Origin: Aliikangiella sp. G2MR2-5
Lineage (GTDB): Bacteria; Pseudomonadota; Gammaproteobacteria; Enterobacterales; Kangiellaceae
Assembly (NCBI RefSeq): GCF_015687155.1
Contig: NZ_JADPQF010000008.1
Location: forward strand, 124,001 to 188,000
DNA: 64,000 nucleotides
Direction of reading: 5' to 3'
Position numbers and translations under genes: made by a program. Below are positions 35,279 through 44,292 of this stretch, piece after piece. A model generated the notes under the pieces. The model ran no database searches. It was not told where the DNA came from and saw only the letters and a program-made list of their open reading frames with translations. How positions within the stretch are numbered: the first letter of the stretch is position 1; each line of letters opens with the position of its first letter.

Positions 35279-37624
35279 TTAAAGGGCTACTTCCAGATAA
35301 GCCATTATTTGTCGACCTTTAATTTGGTAGTCAAACGGATAGGTTCCTGTTTTTGCGAGTCGCGCTTCCTCGTCAAAAAGATTATTGATATCTACAAGAA
35401 ACTTCACCCCTTCAGTGAACCGATAGGAAACACGTGAGTTTAAGCTTACCCAGGCGTCGATTGAGCTAGGTCGATGATCGTTCAAGTCCAAATTGACCGG
35501 AACCGGTTCACCAAAAGGTAAAACACCATTGTGCGCTGTACCCAGTTCGCTATCTCTCCTTTCAACTTCTCCATGATAATGCAAGTTAAATGAAACTTGA
35601 AAGTTGTCAGTAGGGTTAAAGGCTGCGCCCAGGTTTAACTTAAGCTCAGGTTCCCACACCAGATCATCAGGGTGAGGTGAGAATTCGGCAGTTGAAGGGT
35701 CTCCTGGGTCTGAAAACGACAGAATGGTTTCGTCGTTACGCTGAACATATGAGAGGTTTGCAAACCAGCTTGTTTTTCCATAGTTCGCAATTAACTCTAT
35801 TTCAGTACCAAAGTTTTCGGTTGAGTTAACATTGGTACTCAGATTTGCGTTGACTGAAGAGAATGCTATCTGATTGGCAAACTCTGTCATAAAAATATTC
35901 GAGCGAAGAATATAGTTTTCATTAATCTTCCAGTCGAGCATGGCTTCAAATGTTTCAATTTCTTCTGCATCAAGCTGAGTTATATTTGATGCGAGAGAGC
36001 CCGTATGTGCGCCCCCCATTTCAGTTGGTTGTGGAGCACGAAACGCTTTACCCCACATCATTTTTCCAACCAGACCGTCAGATATAGTCCAGACACCCGC
36101 TACCCGCGGACTTACTTTAGACCAGTCTTTGCTCAACTTTGCTGGAGCCGTTTGTCCTGCTCCTGGCAGGTTTCCTTCGGCATCAATAAATCCATCGAGA
36201 TTTTTAAAGTCAACACTGAGCTTGTCAGAGCGTAAACCTAGCGTGACTTCAAAATCTTCCGAGATCCAGTTCCCAGTGGTTAGCTGCATATACAGGGCTG
36301 TATTAATTACAGGATCTACAGAAAGGTAATCCAGCCATTTTCCGAGATCACCGTAAACCTGAACCGCACCGGCAGCTGGAACACAGGTATCACTATAGGA
36401 TGAGTAGTAGAGGTCAAATCCACAATCAACATTTACATTTGAATAGTGCGCATCATCTCCATCGTAGTTGAAGCGGTCAATCTCAAGACCTGCCAGAAAA
36501 GTCGCATTTGAATCTTCGCCGAAAAAGTAAGTTCCCTGCAACCGGAAGAACATATCTTCGCCTTCACTGTCTATGTACTCCCACATCCCGTCTTCATAAA
36601 AATCAAAAGCGCCGTTGGGATAGTATCTCTGATTCCAGGTGATGTGATGTTTTTGATAACGAGCAAGAGTCTCGATAGAAAGCTGTTCTGAGTAATCAAA
36701 ATTATATTTGATTGAAAGAATGTCACGATACTCGTTCATTTCTTCTTCGAAGTCAGGAATTTCGAAAAACCAGCCGTGCCCAGTATCAAAGTCCCAGGCC
36801 TGATGGTGATATTGAAAGGAGAGGTTTTCTCCTTTGGTAAGTTTGGCCCAGAAATAGGAGTTATCGTTTCTATCTCTTGTATCAAATTCTGCTAGCCGAG
36901 GGCGACCATTAAAATTGGGGTCTGACAAAGTTGCAAGTCGGCCTGAGCCGTCATAGCTGGGGTAGGTGTTCCCATCTGATTCGCTATAAGCGTAAGCCAT
37001 AATAAAGTCATAGTCACCTGAAGTTGTTCCAGCCATCGCCTCAACTCTCCGGCTATCGTCAGTACCGGCAATAGGGGTAATTTTTGCGTGAATTTTTCCT
37101 GATAAATCGGCTCCATTAAAGGTGTTCATTTGAACGACACCATTGGTGGCATTTGAGCCATAAAGGGCTGAACCAGGACCACGAATAACTTCGATCGTTT
37201 TCGAAAAGAATATGGGGGCTAGCCATGTGTAGGCTGTTCCATAGAGGTTATCATTAACCGGGATGCCATCAACCAGATGTAAAATATGGTTGTTACTCCA
37301 ACTGTCAAAATTACCACGAGTAGGGACTGTGGGCCTTTCATAATCTTGTCCCGGACCAAACCCGGGCATGCTATATAATAAATCGTTAATGACGACGTAA
37401 TTGTATTGATTGAGTTGTTGGTTGGTATAGGCAGTAATTATCGCTGGCGCCTTGGCTATCGGGGTCGCTATTTTGGATGCGGAAGAAACTTCGAGGTTTA
37501 GCAGGTCTTCCAGACTAATGGCTGACAAACTATCCTCTTCTTCATAGGCAAAAGATAAATTGCACATTGTTGTCAAAACAAGGCCTGTAAACCAAGCCTT
37601 TTTTTGGTGATTGGCGTTTAGCAT
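35279..37624 (-). CDS. TonB-dependent outer-membrane receptor
   Basis: A 781-aa outer-membrane receptor of unknown ligand. A signal peptide (AWFTGLVLTTMCNLSFA) is followed by a plug domain (about 35-165) with family hallmarks SKIATPIAKAPAIITAYT, the DGIPVN loop and IEVIRGPGSALYGSNATNGVV. A 22-strand-type beta-barrel with aromatic-rich strands follows, ending in RQIMAYLEVAL; the last residue is Leu, not the more usual Phe. The frame reaches an ATG at 37642, but I use the ATG at 37624 because a strong GGAGGA ribosome site lies just before it. No cobalamin, heme or siderophore genes are adjacent. The neighbouring formaldehyde operon points the same way but is 230 bp off and probably independent. 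Confidence 0.92.
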   Translation of the reverse strand: MLNANHQKKAWFTGLVLTTMCNLSFAYEEEDSLSAISLEDLLNLEVSSASKIATPIAKAPAIITAYTNQQLNQYNYVVINDLLYSMPGFGPGQDYERPTVPTRGNFDSWSNNHILHLVDGIPVNDNLYGTAYTWLAPIFFSKTIEVIRGPGSALYGSNATNGVVQMNTFNGADLSGKIHAKITPIAGTDDSRRVEAMAGTTSGDYDFIMAYAYSESDGNTYPSYDGSGRLATLSDPNFNGRPRLAEFDTRDRNDNSYFWAKLTKGENLSFQYHHQAWDFDTGHGWFFEIPDFEEEMNEYRDILSIKYNFDYSEQLSIETLARYQKHHITWNQRYYPNGAFDFYEDGMWEYIDSEGEDMFFRLQGTYFFGEDSNATFLAGLEIDRFNYDGDDAHYSNVNVDCGFDLYYSSYSDTCVPAAGAVQVYGDLGKWLDYLSVDPVINTALYMQLTTGNWISEDFEVTLGLRSDKLSVDFKNLDGFIDAEGNLPGAGQTAPAKLSKDWSKVSPRVAGVWTISDGLVGKMMWGKAFRAPQPTEMGGAHTGSLASNITQLDAEEIETFEAMLDWKINENYILRSNIFMTEFANQIAFSSVNANLSTNVNSTENFGTEIELIANYGKTSWFANLSYVQRNDETILSFSDPGDPSTAEFSPHPDDLVWEPELKLNLGAAFNPTDNFQVSFNLHYHGEVERRDSELGTAHNGVLPFGEPVPVNLDLNDHRPSSIDAWVSLNSRVSYRFTEGVKFLVDINNLFDEEARLAKTGTYPFDYQIKGRQIMAYLEVAL

Positions 37625-37855
37625 AAGTCCTCCGGTTGTCATCTTTATTAGCTTTCATTTATTATTTTTATAAGCTAAGTAAAGCCTAAAATTCGCAAAA
37701 ATAAAGAAAACTTGACCCGGAGGCTGTAATTGTTAAGGCTGAAAGTTGTAAAAAGAAGGGAAAAGTAGAAAAAATAGGTGTGAAAAATAGGTGTCAGTGA
37801 AGAGTATAGAAATACTTACTCTATTAAGAATGAGAATTGATAACAATAAATTCAG

Positions 37856-38248
37856 CTAGCACTTTTTTAGCTTGCCTTCCATTTGTAATGCTACCCGCAT
37901 TACGTTGCCTTCCATGTAAACTTTTTTTCCAAAGCGAACGATACGGGTTTCACCAGCAACAGTTCTTAAAAAGTCCTCACTGACATGCTCAAGCAGATCT
38001 TGATCATGAAAATCAATGAACTCACCACCGCAAGCCAGTACGCTATCGTTATCGAGGAAGTCAGGAGAGGGAAAGTTAACATGCAGGTTTTCTGGAAGTA
38101 AGCAAACTTCTTCTGCGATAACCTCATCGCTAAAAATATCATAGCCCATTTCGCTCGCAAAAAGACTGACTGCAATCTCGACATCTGGTGCTACAACGAA
38201 CCAGTCTTCGCTATGATCTATCGATTCTACCCAGAAAACTTTCATCAT
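37856..38248 (-). CDS. Uncharacterised protein translationally coupled to fghA
   Basis: A 130-aa acidic cytoplasmic protein with no signal peptide or membrane segment that I do not recognise. It begins MMKVFWVESIDHSEDWFVVA and alternates acidic stretches with hydrophobic strands; two cysteines lie near 50 and 74. Its start overlaps the fghA stop by 4 bp (ATGA), so it is translationally coupled to the formaldehyde-detoxification genes and is the last gene of that operon. That placement suggests an accessory role there, but the sequence gives no function. Confidence 0.75.
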   Translation of the reverse strand: MMKVFWVESIDHSEDWFVVAPDVEIAVSLFASEMGYDIFSDEVIAEEVCLLPENLHVNFPSPDFLDNDSVLACGGEFIDFHDQDLLEHVSEDFLRTVAGETRIVRFGKKVYMEGNVMRVALQMEGKLKKC

Positions 38249-39090
38249 GTATTGAGTATCTGCGCATGAAACGCAATATGATCAGCCATAAAGGTTGAAA
38301 TGAAAAAGTAGCTATGATCATAGCCTTGCTGCATGCGTAATTGCAATGGTTGATTTTTTTCTTTACAAATTTCGACAAATAACTGAGGTTTTAACTGCTC
38401 CTCAAGAAAGTCATCTGCGGTACCCTGGTCGATTAAAATACGGTTGGGAGAAAGACAACCTCGCTTGACCAGTTCACAGGCATCGAACTCACTCCAGAGG
38501 ACCTTGTCATCGCCTAAATAGCCTTCAAAGGCTTTTTGTCCCCACGGGGTAGACATTGGTGCAACAATTGGCGCAAACGCAGAAATACTAAGATATTTCT
38601 GTGGGTTTTTTAATCCAATGGTCAAAGCTCCATGTCCTCCCATTGAATGACCGAAGATTCCTGTACGCTCTGGATCCGCTTTAAAGTTCTGTTCGATTAA
38701 CTCTGGTAGCTCCTGGGTTACATAGCTATACATGTTGTAGTTCTTGTTCCAGGGTGGTTCGATGGCATTTAAATAAAAACCGGCGCCACTACCAAAGTCG
38801 TAACAATCGTGCTCACCCGGATGTGTTGTTCCTCGTGGACTGGTGTCGGGACAGACAACAATAACGCCAGCTTCATTGGCGTATTTTTGAAAACCTCCCT
38901 TGACGGTAACATTTTCATGACTGCAGGTCAGTCCTGATAAGTAATAGAGAACCGCACAATCGTGTTTTTCCGCTTTTTCTGGCTGATAGACACTAAAAGT
39001 CATTTCGCAATGAGTAATCTCGGAGTGGTGAGTATAGACTCCTTGATAGCCACAGAACGATTTCTGGATTGATTGTGTGGTTAGGCTCAT
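38245..39090 (-). CDS. fghA: S-formylglutathione hydrolase
   Basis: A 281-aa esterase-D family serine hydrolase that splits S-formylglutathione into formate and glutathione, the second step of glutathione-dependent formaldehyde removal. The nucleophile elbow is GHSMGGHGA with Ser149. The Asp (DQGTADDF, about 226) and His (GYDHSYFF, about 260) of the triad are visible, as is the family motif LSGLTCSHEN (50s). It lies 61 bp after the dehydrogenase in the same direction and overlaps the 130-aa gene by 4 bp. Confidence 0.95.
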   Translation of the reverse strand: MSLTTQSIQKSFCGYQGVYTHHSEITHCEMTFSVYQPEKAEKHDCAVLYYLSGLTCSHENVTVKGGFQKYANEAGVIVVCPDTSPRGTTHPGEHDCYDFGSGAGFYLNAIEPPWNKNYNMYSYVTQELPELIEQNFKADPERTGIFGHSMGGHGALTIGLKNPQKYLSISAFAPIVAPMSTPWGQKAFEGYLGDDKVLWSEFDACELVKRGCLSPNRILIDQGTADDFLEEQLKPQLFVEICKEKNQPLQLRMQQGYDHSYFFISTFMADHIAFHAQILNT

Positions 39091-39151
39091 ACTTTTTCTG
39101 GTTGGTTATTTAAACATCGTTCGAATCAAATCGTGTCCTTTCACTATCGGT

Positions 39152-40267
39152 TCATTCACCGAAGATGACGACGCTTCTGATGCTTTCTCCTGAATGCATC
39201 AAGTCAAAGGCTTTGTTGATATCAGCTAAAGGCATCGTATGAGTAATTAAATCATCGATATTGATCTTTCCGTCCATATACCAGTCAACAATTTTAGGAA
39301 CATCAGTACGTCCCTTGGCACCACCGAAAGCCGTGCCGCGCCAAACCCTGCCGGTAACTAGCTGAAAAGGGCGAGTTTTGATTTCCTGGCCGGCTCCAGC
39401 GACACCTATGATAGTGCTTTCTCCCCAGCCTTTATGACAGCACTCGAGTGCATCTCGCATTACGTCAACATTACCGATACATTCAAAACTATGATCCGCC
39501 CCGCCTTTAGTTAAACTAACCAGATAAGGTACCAGCTCGCCTTCAACTTCCTTAGGGTTAACATAGTGAGTCATCCCGAACTTTTCTGCGATAGCCTTTT
39601 TATCGGGGTTGGTATCGACTCCCACAATCATGTTTGCGCCAACCATTCTCGCACCCTGAATTACATTCAAGCCTATGCCTCCAAGGCCGAAGACTACAAC
39701 ATTGTCTCCTGGCTGAACTTTGGCTGTATTGATAACTGCGCCGATTCCGGTTGTAACACCGCAACCGATATAGCAGACCTTGTCGAAAGGCGCATCCTCT
39801 CGGATTTTTGCAAGCGCAATTTCAGGAACTACGGTGAAGTTGGAGAAAGTGGATGTCCCCATATAGTGGTGTATCGATTCACCATTGATAGAAAATCTTG
39901 AAGTTCCGTCGGGCATCTGACCTTTACCCTGAGTTTCCCTTATCGCCTGACAAAGGTTGGTTTTGCCGGACAGACAATACTCACATTGACGACATTCTGG
40001 TGTATACAGAGGGATTACATGGTCACCGGGCTTTAAAGAAGTAACTCCTGCACCAACCTCTCGAACGATCCCCGCACCTTCGTGCCCCAGAATAGCAGGA
40101 AATAGTCCTTCAGGGTCTGCGCCCGACAAGGTGAACTCATCGGTGTGGCAAATGCCGGTCGCCTTGATTTCAACAAGACATTCGCCTGCTTTGGGGCCCT
40201 CGAGTTGAACGGTTTCTATTGTAAGAGGTTTTCCCGCCTGGTAAGCGACTGCAGCTTTAGTATCCAT
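39152..40267 (-). CDS. S-(hydroxymethyl)glutathione dehydrogenase (class III alcohol dehydrogenase)
   Basis: A 371-aa zinc-dependent dehydrogenase that oxidises S-hydroxymethylglutathione to S-formylglutathione with NAD+; known as frmA or adhC in other bacteria. Catalytic zinc ligands are Cys40 (GICHTDEF), His62 (LGHEGAG) and the Cys in GCGVTTGIG. The structural zinc site is [15 protein letters not shown], and the Rossmann motif is [15 protein letters not shown]. It is the first gene of the operon adhC-fghA-130 aa. No frmR-type regulator is next to it. The operon separates ruvA from ruvB. Confidence 0.96.
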   Translation of the reverse strand: MDTKAAVAYQAGKPLTIETVQLEGPKAGECLVEIKATGICHTDEFTLSGADPEGLFPAILGHEGAGIVREVGAGVTSLKPGDHVIPLYTPECRQCEYCLSGKTNLCQAIRETQGKGQMPDGTSRFSINGESIHHYMGTSTFSNFTVVPEIALAKIREDAPFDKVCYIGCGVTTGIGAVINTAKVQPGDNVVVFGLGGIGLNVIQGARMVGANMIVGVDTNPDKKAIAEKFGMTHYVNPKEVEGELVPYLVSLTKGGADHSFECIGNVDVMRDALECCHKGWGESTIIGVAGAGQEIKTRPFQLVTGRVWRGTAFGGAKGRTDVPKIVDWYMDGKINIDDLITHTMPLADINKAFDLMHSGESIRSVVIFGE

Positions 40268-40480
40268 GGATTATATCCTGATTTATTTTCTTTCCACATT
40301 CTGCAACCAAGGACTGCTATTTGCAAATTTGATATGAGTTATTTTCTTAAAAATTTAGCCTATTATTTCAATTTTGTCGCGTGCCAAATAACAGTTGTGG
40401 GGTAATATGAAACAAGTTTTTGTCCTGATGCTTAAATCAGGCTAGAATACTACTCAAATAAACAGTTAAAACGAATTTTC

Positions 40481-41500
40481 ATGATTGAGACTGATCGCAT
40501 TATTAGTGCTTCATCGCAAGGTAGCGAAGAACAAATAGACCGTGCCATTCGGCCGAAGACTCTGCAGGATTATGTTGGGCAACCGAAGGTACGGGAGCAA
40601 ATGGATATTGCTTTTCAAGCCGCACGTAATAGAAATGATGCGCTCGATCATACGCTAATCTTCGGACCTCCAGGTTTGGGCAAAACTACTTTGGCGAATA
40701 TTATTGCAAATGAGATGGGAGTTAATATTCGTCACACCTCTGGACCTGTTCTGGAAAAAGCGGGTGATTTAGCTGCTTTACTAACCAATCTTGAAGAAAA
40801 TGATGTACTTTTCATCGATGAAATTCATCGTCTAAGCCCAATGGTGGAGGAGATCCTTTATCCCGCGATGGAAGACTATCAGTTGGATATAATGATAGGT
40901 GAGGGGCCTGCTGCTCGTTCCATCAAACTGGATCTACCGCCTTTTACCCTCGTTGGAGCGACTACGCGTGCGGGACTGCTTACTTCTCCTCTTAGAGATC
41001 GTTTTGGTATTGTCCAGCGCCTGGAGTTTTACGATATTGACGACCTGACTCATATTGTTGAGCGTTCGGCAAATATTGTTGGTATTCCAATAGACTCTAA
41101 GGGAGCAAGAGAAATAGCACGTCGCTCACGTGGTACGCCACGAATTGCAAACCGTTTATTGCGAAGGGTAAGAGATTATGCTGAAGTGAAGTCTGATGGA
41201 AAAATTTCTCAGGCCGTATCCGATTTAGCGCTCAACCTGCTGGATGTTGATGATCGTGGTTTCGATAATATGGATAGAAAACTGATGCTAGCGATTATAG
41301 ACAAATTTGAGGGAGGCCCGGTGGGTCTGGACTCTCTGGCTGCTGCAATCGGTGAAGAACGCGACACTATCGATGATGTACTGGAGCCTTACCTCATACA
41401 GCAAGGTTTTATTCAAAGAACACCCAGAGGAAGGCTCGCCACCAAACTGGCCTATCAACACTTTGGCTATTCACCCAAAAGCCGAGACTTATTTGACTGA
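40481..41500 (+). CDS. ruvB: Holliday junction ATP-dependent helicase RuvB
   Basis: A 339-aa AAA+ motor that drives branch migration with RuvA. Walker A is GPPGLGKTT, Walker B is FIDEIHRL, sensor 1 lies in [20 protein letters not shown], and the C-terminal winged helix ends in [17 protein letters not shown]. Length and order are normal, but the gene is 5.3 kb away from ruvA and must use its own promoter. Its TGA stop (41498-41500) directly abuts the stop codon of the convergent kinase gene, so there is no spacer. Confidence 0.97.
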   Translation: MIETDRIISASSQGSEEQIDRAIRPKTLQDYVGQPKVREQMDIAFQAARNRNDALDHTLIFGPPGLGKTTLANIIANEMGVNIRHTSGPVLEKAGDLAALLTNLEENDVLFIDEIHRLSPMVEEILYPAMEDYQLDIMIGEGPAARSIKLDLPPFTLVGATTRAGLLTSPLRDRFGIVQRLEFYDIDDLTHIVERSANIVGIPIDSKGAREIARRSRGTPRIANRLLRRVRDYAEVKSDGKISQAVSDLALNLLDVDDRGFDNMDRKLMLAIIDKFEGGPVGLDSLAAAIGEERDTIDDVLEPYLIQQGFIQRTPRGRLATKLAYQHFGYSPKSRDLFD

Positions 41501-42589
41501 TTAGGCTGATTTTACGCTTTTTAATCCTAATACTTTCTGCCAGTTATCATGTTCACGGTGTAGTTGTGTAAGCAAAGCAAACTGGGTTTGTGCTCTGAGC
41601 AGATTCTGATCTTCCTGACGGGTTTTAAAATAAATATCGCCGTTGAAGTAATCCGTTAAAAAGCGTACGCCCACCATGAATATCATGATCTGCGCACCAA
41701 TTAACAGGTTTTCTTTTTCGAAGCGGGATAAATTATCTCCATTCCCAGAGAGGTAACCTTCAGTCACGGCTTGCACAACATCCCAGCGAAGTTCGCAATA
41801 TTCAGGCATGTCTTCGCCACCTACGGGCGCAAAACTACGGATCATGTCGCCATAATCAAACAGATAGTAACCAGGCATGATAGTATCCCAGTCGATAACG
41901 GCTTTAACAATTCCTGTATGTTCACTGACTAATATATTCGATATTTTGGTGTCGTTATGTGTAATTTTTTCCTGAATAAGCTGATTGGCTTTGGCTTTTG
42001 GTATCCAGTTGGCCAAATTGGAAAACTGTTTTACCACTTCCAGCTCTTGTGCGCAGCGCGCAACCCTGTTTTCGTGGTTTTTAAGTAACGACAAATTAAA
42101 TTGATTAAGGCGTAACTGTAAATCATGAAAGCCTTCAATCACTGGCCGGATACTTGAAGCAGGCAGAGTGCTCAATGCTCGGTCAAACAGTCCAACCGCG
42201 CGGGCACAGTTAAAAGCGTCCTGAGCGTGTCGTGCAATTTCTAGTGTTTTACACCCTTGGATATACTTCATTAGTCGCCAGCTGCGTCCATGGTTAAGGG
42301 CAAGAGAGTGGCCATTTCGGGTTTTTCTAATGCTCAGCCGCTCCAGAGGGTAGTCTGACACACTTAAGTGCTCGGAAACCTTGTCAAAGTTTTGCTGAAC
42401 TAATTGCGGGTTTGGGAACACCTGACTATTGATGTGCTGTAATACCCAGCTTGAATCGCCCTCACTAACCAGAAAAGTATCGTTTATATGTCCTTGTCCC
42501 AATGGCTCAACATCTGCCAGAGAGGTTTCCAGCTGGAAGGAGGTTTTCAGACTTTCCCAGTCATCACTTAAAATATCGCTCATTGTCAT
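41501..42589 (-). CDS. NahK-like phosphotransferase (aminoglycoside phosphotransferase fold)
   Basis: A small-molecule kinase of the APH/choline-kinase fold, about 362 aa from my start. The N-lobe has PLGQGHINDTFLV and VLQHINSQVFPNPQLVQQNFDKV, a pairing I associate with N-acetylhexosamine 1-kinases (NahK). The catalytic region is KITHNDTKISNILV (Asp of the HxD motif) with the metal-binding VIDWDTIMPGYYLFDYGDM. The substrate could be an amino sugar or another hydroxyl compound. The open frame reaches 42781, but its first 64 residues are Cys/Tyr-rich and unlike the family, so I start at the ATG at 42589 (42583 is also possible). The stop abuts that of ruvB. Confidence 0.82.
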   Translation of the reverse strand: MTMSDILSDDWESLKTSFQLETSLADVEPLGQGHINDTFLVSEGDSSWVLQHINSQVFPNPQLVQQNFDKVSEHLSVSDYPLERLSIRKTRNGHSLALNHGRSWRLMKYIQGCKTLEIARHAQDAFNCARAVGLFDRALSTLPASSIRPVIEGFHDLQLRLNQFNLSLLKNHENRVARCAQELEVVKQFSNLANWIPKAKANQLIQEKITHNDTKISNILVSEHTGIVKAVIDWDTIMPGYYLFDYGDMIRSFAPVGGEDMPEYCELRWDVVQAVTEGYLSGNGDNLSRFEKENLLIGAQIMIFMVGVRFLTDYFNGDIYFKTRQEDQNLLRAQTQFALLTQLHREHDNWQKVLGLKSVKSA

Positions 42590-42855
42590 CTTTCGAATCT
42601 TTTTGTTATTAGGTTTATTATCGAATACTGCAGATGTACACAGCCAACTTCTCCCACATTTAAACGTATATCCTTGAGAGGTAATGTGCGTGAGCTTTCC
42701 ATGGTTTGAGTCGTTATCTGTGTCAAATTTGAGCGGGCAATAATAGCGATAATCAAATCCCTTGACCATAGCTTTGTTCACGGAAAATTTATTTTATCGC
42801 TATAAATGTGAGATATTCGTACTTGCCTGAGACAGTAGAGCCTTATTAATGCTTT

Positions 42856-43239
42856 CTAAAACTCCTGTTTTGAATTGGCTTTCCCGGCTTTGATTAACTT
42901 AATTTCAGTTATTTTAAAAGGTTTTCCCCATTGCTGAATGGTCATCATGCCTGATTCCATCTTGCCAGAAAATTCAATTATAGCGCCATCCTGCATGAAA
43001 GCTTTATCAAGATTCATGGGCAAAAGTTTTTGACCATTCTCAGTTACAATTCCATAGAATCCTCCTTCCAGTGAAATGTACTGAATAGTTCCCTTCATCT
43101 GAACTTGTTTATCAGATACTTGAGCGTTCATCGTTGAGTCCTTGTTCAAATCATTAGCTTTTAAGCCATCATTCGGCTGGCAAGCTAACAGTAGAAAAAA
43201 ATAACCGGAAGCAATAAGTCTTCGTTTTATATTCATCAT
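42856..43239 (-). CDS. Small lipoprotein of unknown function (OB-fold-like)
   Basis: A 127-aa protein with a lipoprotein signal ending in LLLACQ (Cys near 20). The mature part begins with a polar linker and then a compact beta-rich segment (KGTIQYISLEGGFYGIVTENG, followed by AIIEFSGKMESGMMTIQQWG). This looks like the small OB-type lipoproteins that often occur singly; this is a fold guess only. ATGs at 43239 and 43236 are both possible; AAGGGA upstream fits the second slightly better. It lies 53 bp after the SEC-C protein gene in the same direction. Confidence 0.7.
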   Translation of the reverse strand: MMNIKRRLIASGYFFLLLACQPNDGLKANDLNKDSTMNAQVSDKQVQMKGTIQYISLEGGFYGIVTENGQKLLPMNLDKAFMQDGAIIEFSGKMESGMMTIQQWGKPFKITEIKLIKAGKANSKQEF

Positions 43240-43292
43240 ATTTCCCTTTTCTATTCGAGCTCTCTCATAATGAACTATCGCTCATTATCAAA

Positions 43293-44018
43293 CTAGTGTA
43301 AGCAACATTTCTTAAATTTTTTTCCGCTTCCACAAATACAAGGATCATTGCGTCCGACACTTTTTTGTTCGTTAATGTAGGGCTCAATTTTTGAGCTGTC
43401 ACTGTCGTTGGAAGTATGAACGGCAGACTGCTCCTGAGCGAGATCTTTTCCCAACATACCAACGGCCGAAATAAGTTTAGGCATCGAACTGAGGCAATCT
43501 TGCATATTGGGAAGTTGTCCTGCCAGTTCAGGTTCTTCCCGAGCTATTTTTTCTTCATCGATAAATTTTGCCAGAATAATATTGAGTAGTGCCACACTGC
43601 GCGAAGCTTGCTCATTTTCCTCAGGCAGTAGCTGCTGCCAGCTGCCTGATAGCCAACGATAGGCATCCAGATAACCGGTAGAAAACTCAACAAGCTCAAT
43701 TTCAGGCTTGCCTTCTGCAGTCAACTTTAGGGCGGCCGGTAACTCCAATGGGTGGCTATGCTCAAATGCCAGGTCACATGTATGCCACCATTTAACAAAG
43801 CCTTGGGATAGAGTTTTCGCCAGTTCGCTATCCTCAATATCCATGCCTGCTTCGTTATTTAGACAAAGTTGTGGCATCCATTCTTTTGCTGGTACCTTTT
43901 CCGGCGCTGAGGCTACCGCGGTGATAAAGCCCAGGCTATGATAAAGACTTCCAAAAACGTCTTTAACTGATTGATTTTCGAAGCAGTTTTCTAAAGTGGA
44001 TAAGTCGATAGTTGGCAT
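43293..44018 (-). CDS. UPF0149 (YecA/YgfB) family protein with C-terminal SEC-C zinc motif
   Basis: A 241-aa cytoplasmic protein. The helical N-terminal part (about 1-190) fits the UPF0149/YecA family, with DLAFEHSHP and ELVEFSTGYLDAYRW. The last 22 residues form a SEC-C metal-binding motif, VGRNDPCICGSGKKFKKCC, the zinc module also found in SecA. In E. coli YecA has been linked to SecA and ribosomes. A partner cannot be named from the sequence. Confidence 0.85.
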   Translation of the reverse strand: MPTIDLSTLENCFENQSVKDVFGSLYHSLGFITAVASAPEKVPAKEWMPQLCLNNEAGMDIEDSELAKTLSQGFVKWWHTCDLAFEHSHPLELPAALKLTAEGKPEIELVEFSTGYLDAYRWLSGSWQQLLPEENEQASRSVALLNIILAKFIDEEKIAREEPELAGQLPNMQDCLSSMPKLISAVGMLGKDLAQEQSAVHTSNDSDSSKIEPYINEQKSVGRNDPCICGSGKKFKKCCLH

Positions 44019-44048
44019 TGATAAAAGTTATTTGGATTAATGAAGGTG

Positions 44049-44252
44049 TCATTGTACCTTTTTTGGCTCTTTTACGGGGAGGTTTTTTATCTGACGTATC
44101 AATCGAAAAAGTAGTAGCGGGACGACAAGAAACAACAGAGCAGTGATCCAGTCGTCCGTAATTGGCTCGAGGGTAAACAATGTATTAGTCACCCCTGAGT
44201 TCACTCCCCAACAGAGAACTAAAGCAATCAGAAAGAGCACAACAGTGAGCAT
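44049..44252 (-). CDS. Small two-helix membrane protein
   Basis: A 67-aa hydrophobic peptide with two likely transmembrane helices (about 2-18 and 33-52) and a basic C-terminus (RQIKNLPVKEPKKVQ). It lies in the same direction between the ABC permease gene and the SEC-C gene, with 40 and 30 bp gaps. No family recognised; it could belong to the YtrA-type ABC operon. Confidence 0.55.
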   Translation of the reverse strand: MLTVVLFLIALVLCWGVNSGVTNTLFTLEPITDDWITALLFLVVPLLLFRLIRQIKNLPVKEPKKVQ

Positions 44253-44292
44253 GTTTGGATATCTCTATTCCAGAGGAGGGTCAATAAAGTAT

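Noticed and set aside
37826-37850. Possible Fur box before the TonB-dependent receptor (TGAGAATTGATAACA)
   Set aside because: Only about 10 of 14 positions match the 7-1-7 Fur consensus, and it is over 200 bp from the start codon, so it does not support iron control.
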